This document shows positions 26,624-35,572 of a DNA stretch of 64,000 nt, in pieces. The position numbers and the translations under genes were made by a program. Under the pieces are notes generated by a model. The model searched no databases and had not been told where the DNA came from. It was given only the letters and a program-made list of their open reading frames with translations. The first letter of the stretch is position 1, and each line of letters opens with the position of its first letter. The stretch is from DATJGR01 sp963780795 (GTDB lineage: Bacteria; Pseudomonadota; Gammaproteobacteria; Pseudomonadales; Azotimanducaceae): NCBI GenBank assembly GCA_963780795.1, contig CAWADH010000013.1:248001-312000 (forward strand), given 5' to 3'.

Positions 26624-26702
26624 GAAATGTACGTCGTGTGTGAATGACAGACTCAAAGGGCCTCATGGCCCGAGCACCATTTCAACAGAAGCGTATGAGC
26701 GC

Positions 26703-26730
26703 TTGGATTGCACGAACGTATTGGTTTTGG
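26703..26730 (-). promoter_or_regulatory. Shared motif upstream of emrAB
   Basis: In gene orientation CCAATACGTTCGTGCAATCC, about 80 bp before ATG 26623, followed by ACGCTTCTGTTG as at other copies. One core C is replaced by G. Confidence 0.6.
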
Positions 26731-26862
26731 CTCGATCGTGTCAGATCCGGAGCCGATACCTTCGTACAATCGATCCGAACCCGCATCTTTGCTCTGATGT
26801 GTTTTTGTGTTTGATTTTCGCTAGCAGCTTGGCTGATTCGAGGCGTAACTAACGGGAATACG

Positions 26863-28626
26863 ATGACGCGACTGCTCTCGGTCAACGTCGGATTGCCGCG
26901 CGTTATTGAATGGCGCGAAAAGACCGTGCGCACCGGCATCTGGAAAGCGCCCGTACAAGGACGCTGCCGCGTGACAAAGCTCAACCTGGAGGGCGACGGG
27001 CAAGGCGACCTTCACGGCCATGGCGGTGAACATCGGGCCGTGTTGGTGTATCAGGTCGATTCGTACCGCTACTGGCAGGAGCGTCTGGGACGTGGGCCTT
27101 TTGCCCACGGGCAGTTCGGCGAAAACTTTACGGTCGACGGATTGCCGGACGACGAAGTCTGTATCGGCGACCGCTACCGAATTGGTGGCGCCTTGTTCGA
27201 AGTGACGCAACCGCGTACTACGTGCTATCGGGTGGGAATCCGGATGGACGAACCACGAATGGCGGCTCTGCTTACTTCCAGCGGGCGGCCCGGCTTTTAC
27301 TTGCGTGTCCTGGAGGAAGGCGAGGTCGCCGCGGGTGACAGCATCGTCCTCGTCAGCAGTGGGCCGCAGCGCATGACTGTTGCTGTAGTGAACGGCCTGC
27401 TCTATTCCAAGCTTCACCCGCGGGATCTGCTCGAACGCGTGCTGAACATTCCGGCGCTGTCGCCGGGTTGGCGAGGGTCGTTCGAGGCGCTCGCGCGAAG
27501 TCAGGAAACTCACCCCGGCGCGACGGGCAATGCGGGCTTGACGCCGGCCGCGGCGGCTCGGACTGCGGCGCCCGGTTTTCGCGCGCTCAGAGTCGCTCAG
27601 CGAATTGGGGAAAGCGCAGAAGTCGTTTCGCTTGTGCTACGGCCGACGGATGGGAAGCCGCTCACGGTTCCGGTCGCGGGCCAATTCGTGGTTCTGCGAA
27701 TGCGCCCTCGCCCGGAAGGCCCGGTTCTTTTCCGGAGCTACTCGCTTTCCGGTCCACTTTCCGCTGAGCAATATCGCATCAGCATCAAGCTGGAGCGCGA
27801 TGGCGCTGCCGCAACCTTTCTGATCGGCAATGTCCGGTTGGACGATGTTCTCGATGTGAGCGAACCAAGAGGCAACTTCACGTTGCAGTCCGGGCAGGGG
27901 GCGGTAGTACTGCTGAGTGCGGGAATCGGCGCAACGCCGGTGCTCGCGATGCTTCACGCGTTGGCTGCCGAGGCGACAGCGCGCGAAGTCTGGTGGTTGC
28001 ACGGCTCGCGCAACGGGGAATCGCATTCGTTCGCGGCCGAGACACGACAGCTTCTCGGCCGGCTTATTCACTGCCGAAGTCAGATCTGGTACAGCCACCC
28101 GGCTGAGGATGATCGACAAGGCGATGACTACGATGCACGGGGTCGCGTGAAACTGGCGGCTCTCGAAGAACTGGGCGTGCCGCGTGATGGCGATTTCTAC
28201 ATGTGTGGACCATCGACGTTCCTAGCGGAGCTGAGCGAGAGTCTGAGCGCGTGGGGTGTCGCGGCAGAGCGTATCCATTCCGAACTCTTTGCCGGTGTTC
28301 CGTCGCGATTGCCTGGTGTGGTTTCCGCGCCATCGCGCACGCCTCATCAGCCGCCGGGAGCAGCAGGCGCGGGGCCGCTGATTTCCTTCGCGCGCAGCGG
28401 TCTCACGACGCGCTGGCGACCGGTCGACCAGAGCCTTCTCGAACTGGCGGAGGCCTGTGGCGTGCCCGTCAGGTGGTCCTGCCGGAGCGGTGTCTGTCAC
28501 AGCTGCGAAAGCGGGTTGATCTCCGGCGCTGTTTCGTATCAGCCTGAACCCCTGGATTTGCCGGCACAAGGCAATCTCCTGATCTGCTGTTCCCGACCGC
28601 AGGGCGACGTGGTGATCGACCTCTGA
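26863..28626 (+). CDS. MOSC - ferredoxin reductase - 2Fe-2S ferredoxin fusion
   Basis: The product is 587 aa; the ATG follows CGGGAA. The MOSC domain (about 1-165) has FGENFTVDGL and the molybdenum-ligand Cys in TQPRTTCYRVG, then a three-helix tail. The FAD/NAD reductase part (about 240-480) shows the flavin motif FRSYSLSG and the nucleotide loop LLSAGIGATPVLAML and CGPS. The C-terminal ferredoxin (about 505-587) has CRSGVCHSCESG plus a distal Cys for the 2Fe-2S cluster. It resembles YiiM fused to its own electron supply, so N-hydroxylated or similar substrates may be reduced with NAD(P)H. The substrate is unknown. Confidence 0.9.
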   Translation: MTRLLSVNVGLPRVIEWREKTVRTGIWKAPVQGRCRVTKLNLEGDGQGDLHGHGGEHRAVLVYQVDSYRYWQERLGRGPFAHGQFGENFTVDGLPDDEVCIGDRYRIGGALFEVTQPRTTCYRVGIRMDEPRMAALLTSSGRPGFYLRVLEEGEVAAGDSIVLVSSGPQRMTVAVVNGLLYSKLHPRDLLERVLNIPALSPGWRGSFEALARSQETHPGATGNAGLTPAAAARTAAPGFRALRVAQRIGESAEVVSLVLRPTDGKPLTVPVAGQFVVLRMRPRPEGPVLFRSYSLSGPLSAEQYRISIKLERDGAAATFLIGNVRLDDVLDVSEPRGNFTLQSGQGAVVLLSAGIGATPVLAMLHALAAEATAREVWWLHGSRNGESHSFAAETRQLLGRLIHCRSQIWYSHPAEDDRQGDDYDARGRVKLAALEELGVPRDGDFYMCGPSTFLAELSESLSAWGVAAERIHSELFAGVPSRLPGVVSAPSRTPHQPPGAAGAGPLISFARSGLTTRWRPVDQSLLELAEACGVPVRWSCRSGVCHSCESGLISGAVSYQPEPLDLPAQGNLLICCSRPQGDVVIDL

Positions 28627-28661
28627 AGAAGCTAGCTCGCGATTTCTATGCGCGCCGTACG

Positions 28662-29237
28662 TTGGCGGTGGCGCGTGAACTCATCGGCATGCATCTCGTT
28701 CGGTTGCATCGTGGCAAGCGGCTCATAGCTCGCATCGTCGAGACCGAGGCGTATCAAGGTCCACAAGATTTGGCGGCACACTCGGCGCCGGGGCGGACGC
28801 AACGCAACGCCGTCATGTACGGTCCGCCGGGTCACGCCTACGTCTATTTGATTTATGGCATGTGGAATTGCCTGAACGTAGTGACTCGCGAAGACGGCGT
28901 CCCACACGCGGTACTGATACGCGCCGTCGAACCGCTGGCCGACATTCGAGGCAAAACCTGGGGTCCGGGTCTGCTTTGCAAGGCCATGCACATAGATAGA
29001 AGGCTCACGGGCGCCGATCTTTGCGGTGGCTCGTTATGGATCGAAGTGCCGGCCGCCGCCAAACGAAGCAGAGTCGTCCGCGCGTCTCGTATCGGAGTGA
29101 ATTACGCGGGATCGTGGGCGCACAAGCCGTGGCGCTTTTTCGACCGTGATTCGCCCTATGTATCCACAGTGACCGCCGCAACACGCAAAAAAGCGCTGAC
29201 CGCGCGCGCTGCGGACGCCCGAGACAACCGCGAATGA
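28662..29237 (+). CDS. DNA-3-methyladenine glycosylase (AAG/MPG type)
   Basis: The product is about 191 aa from TTG 28662. Base-excision repair glycosylase of the AAG family: RIVETEAYQGPQDLAAHS carries the catalytic Glu, with MYGPPGHAYVYLIYGMWNCLNVVT and a C-terminal NYAGSW...PWRF. Similarity continues upstream as LARDFYARRTL to a CTG at 28623 that overlaps the TGA of the previous gene. No ATG, GTG or TTG is available there, so translation may start at the CTG or the true start may be lost. It would remove alkylated purines. Confidence 0.88.
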   Translation: MAVARELIGMHLVRLHRGKRLIARIVETEAYQGPQDLAAHSAPGRTQRNAVMYGPPGHAYVYLIYGMWNCLNVVTREDGVPHAVLIRAVEPLADIRGKTWGPGLLCKAMHIDRRLTGADLCGGSLWIEVPAAAKRSRVVRASRIGVNYAGSWAHKPWRFFDRDSPYVSTVTAATRKKALTARAADARDNRE

Positions 29238-29245
29238 ACCCTTCT

Positions 29246-30592
29246 TCAGCTGCCGCGAAGCGCCGCCCTGATCTGGCGATGCAGTGCTTTCAGCGCGTCG
29301 ACATAGATCTCGGAGAACGTGGGAAACGGCTGGATCGTGTCGCTCAGCACTTCCAAGGGCAGGCGCGCGCGGATCGCCAGCGTTGCCTGTTGCAGCCACT
29401 CACCGGCCTCGGGGCCGAGTGCATACGCGCCGGTCAATCGCTCGCCATCGCTGAGCAATGTGATGAATCCGTTCGATTGGCGGTACGCGCGTGTGTAGGT
29501 CGCGGTCTTGGCCACCTCGGATACGCGGGCAGTCGCGCTGAAGGCTGCCTCGGCCGCTCCAACCGATGCTGCCTGCGGATCGGTGAAGACCGCTCGCGGC
29601 ACGGCCTCGTAGTTGGCTTCGCGCGCCTCACCAAGAATGTTGGCAGCGACGATCCGTGCCTGATACTTTCCGACGTGGGTCAGCTGCCAGATGCCGTTGA
29701 CGTCGCCGATCGCCCACAGACGTTCCCCCGCGCGCAGGCGCGCATCGACGGGGATTCCACGCTTGGTTGCTTCGACCCCGACGCTCTCGAGTCCAAGTCC
29801 CTCCACGCGTGGCCGACGGCCGGTGGCGACCAGCAGTCGATCGCCGCGTAGCGTCCTGCCATCGTCGAGATCCAGAACGTATTGCTCACCGTCATGCCGC
29901 GCTGCCGTCGCGTGCGCGCCGAGCGCGAGCTCGACCCCGTCGCGACCTAATACCTCAGCGAGCGCGTCCCCAAGCGGTTGCGGTTCGCGTGGGAGGATGT
30001 GTTTGGAGCCCTCCACGAGCGCCACCTCTCCACCCAATCGGCAAACCGCCTGTGCCATCTCGACGCCGACCGGTCCACCTCCTAGCACGAGCAGCCGACG
30101 CGGCACAGCTTTCATGCCGGTCACTTCGCGGTTGGTCCAGACGCCTTCGAGTCCGCGTAGTCCCGGCACCGGCGGGATGATCGGTGCGGAACCCGTGGCA
30201 ATTATCACGTGTTCGGCCGTGTAGCGAACCCCATCGACATCGACGACGCCCGTCCCCAACAGTCGCCCACGGCCGCGGATCAGGTCGATGTGCCTGTCTG
30301 CGAGCCAACGCTGCTGACCTGCGTCAGAATAGTTCGACACCATGAAGTCGCGCCACGCGAGGGCTGCTTCGACATTGATTCGCGCAGTCGCCGCCGCGTC
30401 GTTTGCACCGTGCGCTGCCTCGCCCGGGCGCAGCAGGGTCTTCGAGGGAATGCAGGCCCAATACGAACATTCGCCGCCAACTAATTCGCGTTCGACCACT
30501 GCGATTCGCAATCCACCCTCGGCAAGCGCGCCGGCGCAATGCTCACCCGGCGAACCGCCGCCGATTATGATGACGTCGTAGCGGTTGTTCAT
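29246..30592 (-). CDS. FAD pyridine-nucleotide disulfide oxidoreductase (mercuric/lipoamide type)
   Basis: The product is 448 aa. N-terminal FAD site DVIIIGGGSPGEHCAGAL, redox-active pair in GGECSYWACIPSKTLL (CxxxxC), NAD-binding LLVLGGGPVGVEMAQ and the second FAD motif RLWAIGDVNG. The C-terminal dimerization domain is present, though the usual HxxxxE active-site pair is not obvious. Probably a soluble reductase of the Mer/Lpd superfamily with an unassigned electron acceptor. It converges with the glycosylase gene, 8 bp between stops. Confidence 0.88.
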   Translation of the reverse strand: MNNRYDVIIIGGGSPGEHCAGALAEGGLRIAVVERELVGGECSYWACIPSKTLLRPGEAAHGANDAAATARINVEAALAWRDFMVSNYSDAGQQRWLADRHIDLIRGRGRLLGTGVVDVDGVRYTAEHVIIATGSAPIIPPVPGLRGLEGVWTNREVTGMKAVPRRLLVLGGGPVGVEMAQAVCRLGGEVALVEGSKHILPREPQPLGDALAEVLGRDGVELALGAHATAARHDGEQYVLDLDDGRTLRGDRLLVATGRRPRVEGLGLESVGVEATKRGIPVDARLRAGERLWAIGDVNGIWQLTHVGKYQARIVAANILGEAREANYEAVPRAVFTDPQAASVGAAEAAFSATARVSEVAKTATYTRAYRQSNGFITLLSDGERLTGAYALGPEAGEWLQQATLAIRARLPLEVLSDTIQPFPTFSEIYVDALKALHRQIRAALRGS

Positions 30593-30785
30593 TGCGGCAG
30601 TGCCTTTCCGACCCGCGGTGCTGCGCGAAATGACAAGCGGAATACGCGTTTCATGACGAATGCCTCCAACGAATTCAAAGGGTGGCGCTCAACGAAGCGA
30701 TGGCTCGCCTCCAGGGTCGTGCGGCGGTTCTAGGGCGTTGCGTTCAAGCTTTTGTTTTACTCTGACATTTCGCATTCGGTTGGGT

Positions 30786-30839
30786 CCACCGGGGCGAGGG
30801 GCCAAAGGGGGGAGAGCTGGGATGCCCCTCGCCCGGTGG
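30786..30839 (-). terminator. Strong hairpin after the VOC gene
   Basis: CCACCGGGGCGAGGGGC and GCCCCTCGCCCGGTGG form a 16-bp stem with one bulge around a 21-nt loop. It lies downstream of the minus-strand VOC gene. No T run follows, so it may be a rho-assisted terminator or an mRNA-end stabiliser. Confidence 0.5.
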
Positions 30840-30872
30840 TAGTCGATCAACTTGCTTTCGACGTCGGAACGT

Positions 30873-31364
30873 TCAATTGGCGTCCACGCGTCCGGGCAAT
30901 CGCGCCGTAACCTCCTGAATCAGCCAGGTGTTTCCGTCGGGATCATTAAACTTGGCGAACGAGGCGTAGCTGCGCCGCTGCGGATCTGGCCCGCTGGCAG
31001 GCGGTTTGCCTGGACCGTCGCGGTGGAATACGTCGCTAACATCGACGTCGCGCCGGACGAGTTCGACGCGTGCCGCCTCGATGTCGCTTGCGACTAGATA
31101 AAGATTTCGCGCGGATCCGGGCATGGCATCGGTGACGCCAGTTCCGAAATGAATCGAGCAGGAAGAGCCGGGAGGCGTGAACTGTACGACCCTGAACTGC
31201 GCGCCGACAACGAAGTCGGCGTCGAGCCTCCAGCCCAAGCCGCCGTAGAAACGTTTGGCGCGTTCCACGTCCGCAACGGGAATGACGACGACCTCCAGCT
31301 TCAGTTCCACCGTCGGTAATCTCCGTCTTCCGATTACGGATTCGCTGTGCGCCCGAGTACTCAT
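30873..31364 (-). CDS. Glyoxalase/bleomycin-resistance (VOC) family protein
   Basis: The product is 163 aa; GGAG lies 9 bp before ATG 31364. One VOC repeat pair is visible: LEVVVIPVADVERAKRFYGGLGWRLDAD, FVVGAQFRVVQFTPPGS, then LVASDIEAARVELVRRDVDVSDVF and FNDPDGNTWLIQEV. The end segment resembles the metal-site Glu of VOC enzymes. The substrate is unknown; ring-cleavage, lactoylglutathione-like and sequestering functions are all possible. Its promoter is back to back with that of the MEDS/histidine-kinase pair. Confidence 0.85.
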   Translation of the reverse strand: MSTRAHSESVIGRRRLPTVELKLEVVVIPVADVERAKRFYGGLGWRLDADFVVGAQFRVVQFTPPGSSCSIHFGTGVTDAMPGSARNLYLVASDIEAARVELVRRDVDVSDVFHRDGPGKPPASGPDPQRRSYASFAKFNDPDGNTWLIQEVTARLPGRVDAN

Positions 31365-31424
31365 GTTGGCTCCGATGTTCTGACATGCCCTTGATCAAAT
31401 TCCAGCAGAGGCGGGCAACGGAAT

Positions 31425-31446
31425 CGATTGCACTTTGGTATTGAAG
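31425..31446 (-). promoter_or_regulatory. Shared motif upstream of the VOC gene
   Basis: In gene orientation TCAATACCAAAGTGCAATCG, about 60 bp before ATG 31364. Confidence 0.65.
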
Positions 31447-31580
31447 GTTGAATTCGGCTCGACTAGAGGGTTGCCGCGATTGGCGCGCGCGAGTCGGGTG
31501 TAGGGCTCAAAGGCGGCCTGGTTGAAGTTTCATGAACTCTGCCAGCGTTTTCGGATCGAACTCCCGTAGCAGGGCCGCGG

Positions 31581-31602
31581 GCTAACACCAAAGTATGATA
31601 GA
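31581..31602 (+). promoter_or_regulatory. Shared motif upstream of the MEDS/kinase pair
   Basis: TAACACCAAAGTATGATAG, the most diverged copy, about 95 bp before the MEDS start. It is divergent from the VOC-gene copy 135 bp away. Confidence 0.5.
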
Positions 31603-31694
31603 CGGTCCTCAATAGAGGGTGGCATTGTGCGCCGCCACGTGCATTGGCGCGAAGTGATCACCGATGTGTAATACCCGCGTGGTAGAAGATCCAT

Positions 31695-32354
31695 ATGGGG
31701 CAATACACGATGAAACCAGTCGCTGCAGTTCCGTTTGCGGGCTCCCAGCTCAGCGACGCACGCCATGTGTGCGCGTTCTTTCACAGCTACGACGAACAAT
31801 ACCGCGTGTTGCTTCCGTTCATTCAGGACGGGTTCGACTGCGGCGATAAGGCGGTTCACATCGTTTCAGCCGACCAATGCCGTGACCATGTGCATCGGTT
31901 GTCAGAGATGGGGATCGATTCGACCGCCTTGCAGCAGAGCGGTCAATTCGAACTGCATACCAATACCGAAACGTATCTACGCGACGGACGCTTCGATCCA
32001 GATCGAATGCTCGAGATTTTCAGCCGGATGGCAGGCGGCAGCGTAAAGGACGGATTCCGGCTGAGCCGGATCGTCTGTCAGATGGATTGGGCGGCTGAAG
32101 GCCGATCGCACCTCGATGCGCTCGTCGAGTTCGAATCGCGCGTGAACGAGGTGTGGCGTCGGCACGACGACGTTGTTGTCTGTGTGTACGACCTGGCGAA
32201 ATTCGGTGGCGACACGGTGATGGACATCATGCGCACGCACCCGATGGTGCTCATCGGCGGCATCCTCCAGCTGAATCCGTTCTTCGTGCCGCCGGAGAAG
32301 TTTCTGCTCGAACTGCGCGACCGACGCGCCACGTCACGATGGACGGCAAGCTGA
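31695..32354 (+). CDS. MEDS-domain (DcmR-like) sensory protein
   Basis: The product is 219 aa from ATG 31695; ATG 31710 is an alternative. The whole protein is a MEDS domain: HVCAFFHSYDEQYRVLLPFIQDGFDCGDKAVHIV, GQFELHTNTETYLRDGRFDPDRML and VCVYDLAKFGGDTVMDIMRTHP. The family is seen in DcmR, a regulator of dichloromethane metabolism, and beside bacterial light/redox kinases; its ligand is not settled. The end overlaps the start of the histidine kinase by 16 bp, so the two are probably co-translated and act together, the MEDS protein as an input or inhibitor module. Confidence 0.82.
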   Translation: MGQYTMKPVAAVPFAGSQLSDARHVCAFFHSYDEQYRVLLPFIQDGFDCGDKAVHIVSADQCRDHVHRLSEMGIDSTALQQSGQFELHTNTETYLRDGRFDPDRMLEIFSRMAGGSVKDGFRLSRIVCQMDWAAEGRSHLDALVEFESRVNEVWRRHDDVVVCVYDLAKFGGDTVMDIMRTHPMVLIGGILQLNPFFVPPEKFLLELRDRRATSRWTAS

Positions 32355-34066
32355 CGGTGCAACCCGAGCCGGGCTCTGACGAGATCAAGCTGCTTCGACG
32401 TTGCATAAACGACCTCGTCGGGCTGCTCGCACTTCAAGCGGTCTGGAGCGGCGGTAGTCCATCTCAGATCGCCCAGACCTTGGTCGACGCGTTGTTCGGA
32501 ATGCTTCACCTCGATCTCATGTATGTGCGACTGGGTTCCGGTGATACGCCAGTGGAGATAGTGCGAGCGGCCGAATCGTACGCGGCGCCCGCACCGCACG
32601 AAGTCGGCCAAATACTTGGCCGCCGGCTGGACCACAATCCGCTCAACCCGACGGCGCGGGTGAGCGATCCTGTTGGCGATGGGAACATGACGATCGTGCC
32701 GTTTCGGCTGGGTCTGCGTGGTGATATCGGGCTGATCGCGGCGGGGTCACGGCGAGCAGACTTTCCGTTAGCAAGCGAACGCGTGCTGCTCAACGTGGCC
32801 GCAAATCAGGCGGCGATTGGGCTTCACGAGGTGCACCTGCTCAGCGAACAGCAACGCATCGCCAGCGAACTCGATCGCCGGATCGAACAGCGCACCAAGG
32901 AACTCGCGGCCGCCAACGAGCAGCTGAAGCGGGAAATTGCCGAGCGCCGGCAAACGGAGGACAAGTTGCGGCGTAGCGAGGCGTTCTTGGCGGAAACTCA
33001 GCAGATCAGCCAGACCGGCAGTCTGTCGTGGCGTTTGCCGTCGGATGAGATCGTCTGGTCGGAACAGGTCTATCAAATCTTCGAGTTCGAGCAGGGTTCG
33101 CCTGTCACGCTCGAACGGATTGCGACTCGCGTTCATCCGGAAGACGTGCCGTTGTTGTTCGACATGATTGACCGTGCCCGCAGCAGCAGTAGCAGCTTCG
33201 AATACGAGCATCGCTTGCTGATGCCGGACCGATCGGTGAAATTCGTACATCTGGTCGCCCACGCGACATCGGATCGGGGTGGTGGACTGGAGTACGTCGG
33301 CGCGGTTCGGGACGTGACGCAGCGCCGTCTTTCGGAGGATGCGCTCGATAAGGCCCGATCGGAACTTGCCTATGTGTCCAGAGTGACGACGCTTGGCGCG
33401 TTGACGGCGTCGATTGCACACGAAGTGAATCAACCGCTTTCCGGCATCATTACCAACGCCGGCACCTGTTTGCGGATGCTGGCTTCCGATCCGCCCAATG
33501 TTGACGGCGCGCGCGAAACCGCGCGGCGGACGATTCGCGATGGCAACCGCGCTTCCGATGTAGTCACGCGTTTGCGCGCGCTCTTCGCCAAGAAGGTCAG
33601 CGCGATGGAGTCGGTCGACCTGAACGAGGCAGTGCGAGAAGTCATTGCGCTATCGCGCGACGAACTGAACAGAGCCGCGGTGGTTCTGCGATTGGAACTA
33701 ACTGACGGCCTATCTCCCGTGTCGGGCGATCGTGTCCAACTGCAGCAGGTCGTACTGAACCTGCTATTGAATGCATCCGACGCCATGAGTGGCATCGAGG
33801 ATCGTCCGAGGCAAGTGATCGTCAAAACGGAACGCGACGATGACGGTTGCGTGCGTCTGAGCGTGCGGGATTCCGGTGTGGGGCTCGAGCCGGGCGGAGC
33901 GGATAAGTTGTTCGAAGCCTTCTACACCACCAAAAGTCATGGCATGGGAATTGGTCTCGCCGTCAGCCGATCGATCATCGAGAGCCATCGCGGCCGTCTG
34001 TGGGCGGTGTCGAACGACGGGCCCGGCGCCACGTTTGCGTTTTCGATTCGCTGCGAGATCGGCTGA
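32339..34066 (+). CDS. GAF-PAS sensor histidine kinase
   Basis: The product is 575 aa from ATG 32339, inside the end of the MEDS gene. A GAF-like domain (about 15-175), a coiled-coil linker (RRIEQRTKELAAANEQLKREI), PAS (about 210-330; SLSWRLPSDEIVWSEQVYQI), HisKA with His in IAHEVNQPLSGIITNAG (near 360), and HATPase (VRDSGVGLEP, GMGIGLAVSRSII). There is no membrane segment. The kinase core is very close to that at 52338 and related to the giant kinase, so all may feed the same FixJ regulators. No regulator gene is adjacent. Confidence 0.9.
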   Translation: MDGKLTVQPEPGSDEIKLLRRCINDLVGLLALQAVWSGGSPSQIAQTLVDALFGMLHLDLMYVRLGSGDTPVEIVRAAESYAAPAPHEVGQILGRRLDHNPLNPTARVSDPVGDGNMTIVPFRLGLRGDIGLIAAGSRRADFPLASERVLLNVAANQAAIGLHEVHLLSEQQRIASELDRRIEQRTKELAAANEQLKREIAERRQTEDKLRRSEAFLAETQQISQTGSLSWRLPSDEIVWSEQVYQIFEFEQGSPVTLERIATRVHPEDVPLLFDMIDRARSSSSSFEYEHRLLMPDRSVKFVHLVAHATSDRGGGLEYVGAVRDVTQRRLSEDALDKARSELAYVSRVTTLGALTASIAHEVNQPLSGIITNAGTCLRMLASDPPNVDGARETARRTIRDGNRASDVVTRLRALFAKKVSAMESVDLNEAVREVIALSRDELNRAAVVLRLELTDGLSPVSGDRVQLQQVVLNLLLNASDAMSGIEDRPRQVIVKTERDDDGCVRLSVRDSGVGLEPGGADKLFEAFYTTKSHGMGIGLAVSRSIIESHRGRLWAVSNDGPGATFAFSIRCEIG

Positions 34067-34161
34067 TCCTGACAACTGCCGTGATTAGGCGGCGCTTGCG
34101 CGACATGGCGCGAAGCGCCAACGGTATCAAGGAGGGGCGCTGGGTCCTATCGATGAGGCCG

Positions 34162-34181
34162 ACCGATACCATCGTCCACTA
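34162..34181 (+). promoter_or_regulatory. Shared motif upstream of the sugar nucleotidyltransferase
   Basis: CCGATACCATCGTCCACTAA, 60 bp before ATG 34242. A second conserved block, CCACGCTTCTGGTCT (34191-34205), lies 12 bp downstream and is almost identical to the one at 37549-37563. Confidence 0.7.
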
Positions 34182-34241
34182 AACTTATGGCCACGCTTCT
34201 GGTCTCATGCATCACAGGTCGTTGATGCTAAGACGGGAGGG

Positions 34242-35285
34242 ATGCAAGTGGCCACGGTGCAACAGATGAATGCAACGAGCACGCCATGGGCGGTCGTGCT
34301 CGCAGGAGGTAGCGGCAACCGTCTGCGGCATCTCACGACCGACGCACGCGGCGTTTCGGTGCCGAAACAGTACTGTTCATTGAACGGTGGTCCGTCGCTG
34401 CTCGAACTCGCGATACGCCGTGCTGAGCAGCTGGTAGCGCGCCGCTCGATCACTGCCATCGTCGCCCAGCAACACGAGCAATGGTGGCGTGAGTCGTTGT
34501 CCGGTATGCCGCGCGACAACGTCATTGTACAGCCGAGTAATCGCGGGACCGGCCACGGCATCCTGCTGTCGGTGCTCACCATTCTCGAAAAGGACCCCGA
34601 CGCACGGATCGTCTTCCTGCCGTCCGATCACTATGTCACTAACGAATTCATTCTGGCGGCGGCAACGCACAGTGCACTCGACCTCGTGGGCCAGTATGAC
34701 GGCGAAATCGTCATGATCGGCATCACACCCGAATCCGCGGACCCCGAACTTGGTTACATTGTGCCGGGTCAACGCGCTTCCGCCGGCGTCTTCGACGTGG
34801 CCCGCTTCGTCGAAAAGCCCGAGCGCGACATGGCGCATGAATTACTCGAAGCGCGCTGCTACTGGAACAGCTTCATCTTCGCGGCGCAGGGCAGCTACCT
34901 GCTGTCGCTGTTCGAGGCGCTCTATCCGCACGACGTCGCGCACATGCGTAGCGCGCTGCGTGCCGATCGTCACAACGGCGGCAACGAAACCCTCGCGCGC
35001 CTCTACGAACAACTCACCGAGATCGATTTTTCGCGGCAGATCGTCGAGCGGTCGACGCAACATCTGAAACTCGTCGCGGTCGGCGCGTGCGGCTGGAGCG
35101 ATCTCGGTACGCCGGAGCGCGTCGGCAAGACGATTCGCCGCCTGGATGTGACCGTCAACATGCCACGCAGCGCATCCACGGCGACACGCGCCAACCGCGG
35201 CAGAATCCACGCCGATACCACAACCATGACCAACGCGCTCGCGACGCCGGCGATCCAGCGCAGCGTCAACCACACGGCAACGTGA
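34242..35285 (+). CDS. Mannose-1-phosphate guanylyltransferase-like protein, altered C-terminus
   Basis: The product is 347 aa; GACGGGAGG precedes the ATG. The GT-A nucleotidyltransferase signature AVVLAGGSGNRLRHLT is followed by VPKQYCSL, IVFLPSDHYV and VEKPE, as in GDP-mannose pyrophosphorylases. Normal similarity ends near GWSDLGTPERVGKTIRRL (about nt 35145). The last ~45 residues are the antisense reading of a truncated MFS gene, so the native C-terminus has been replaced. The catalytic domain is essentially whole. It is the one non-redox gene under the shared motif. Confidence 0.8.
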   Translation: MQVATVQQMNATSTPWAVVLAGGSGNRLRHLTTDARGVSVPKQYCSLNGGPSLLELAIRRAEQLVARRSITAIVAQQHEQWWRESLSGMPRDNVIVQPSNRGTGHGILLSVLTILEKDPDARIVFLPSDHYVTNEFILAAATHSALDLVGQYDGEIVMIGITPESADPELGYIVPGQRASAGVFDVARFVEKPERDMAHELLEARCYWNSFIFAAQGSYLLSLFEALYPHDVAHMRSALRADRHNGGNETLARLYEQLTEIDFSRQIVERSTQHLKLVAVGACGWSDLGTPERVGKTIRRLDVTVNMPRSASTATRANRGRIHADTTTMTNALATPAIQRSVNHTAT

Positions 35286-35572
35286 TGCGCGATGCCCATG
35301 GCCGGCGTGCAAACTACGATCACGACCAGCCCGCCGCGAATTGCGCTGCGAGCCGTGATGCCTGGATGTATGGCAAGCAAACTTCCGACGGAGTATCCGA
35401 AGTAGTTCGCCGATGCCAGCCAACCACCCTGCGCCACTGAGATGTGGTGGTCTGTTTGCATCATCGGCAGGATCGGTGTGAACGCGAATCGGCCGATTCC
35501 CATTGCTATCGCCAGTGTCGCTAGAACGCTAACCGCGATGGCGAGGGGCGAATGCGTACGGTCTGGCGTCAT
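35150..35572 (-). pseudogene. YbfB/YjiJ-like MFS transporter, N-terminal fragment
   Basis: From ATG 35572, overlapping the crotonase stop by 4 bp, about 140 residues encode four membrane helices (AIAVSVLATLAIAMGIGRFAFTPILPMM, GWLASANYFGYSVGSLLA). Then the sequence runs into the 3' end of the nucleotidyltransferase on the other strand. A full transporter of this family has about 390 residues. A deletion joining the two genes near 35150 explains both anomalies. Confidence 0.7.
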
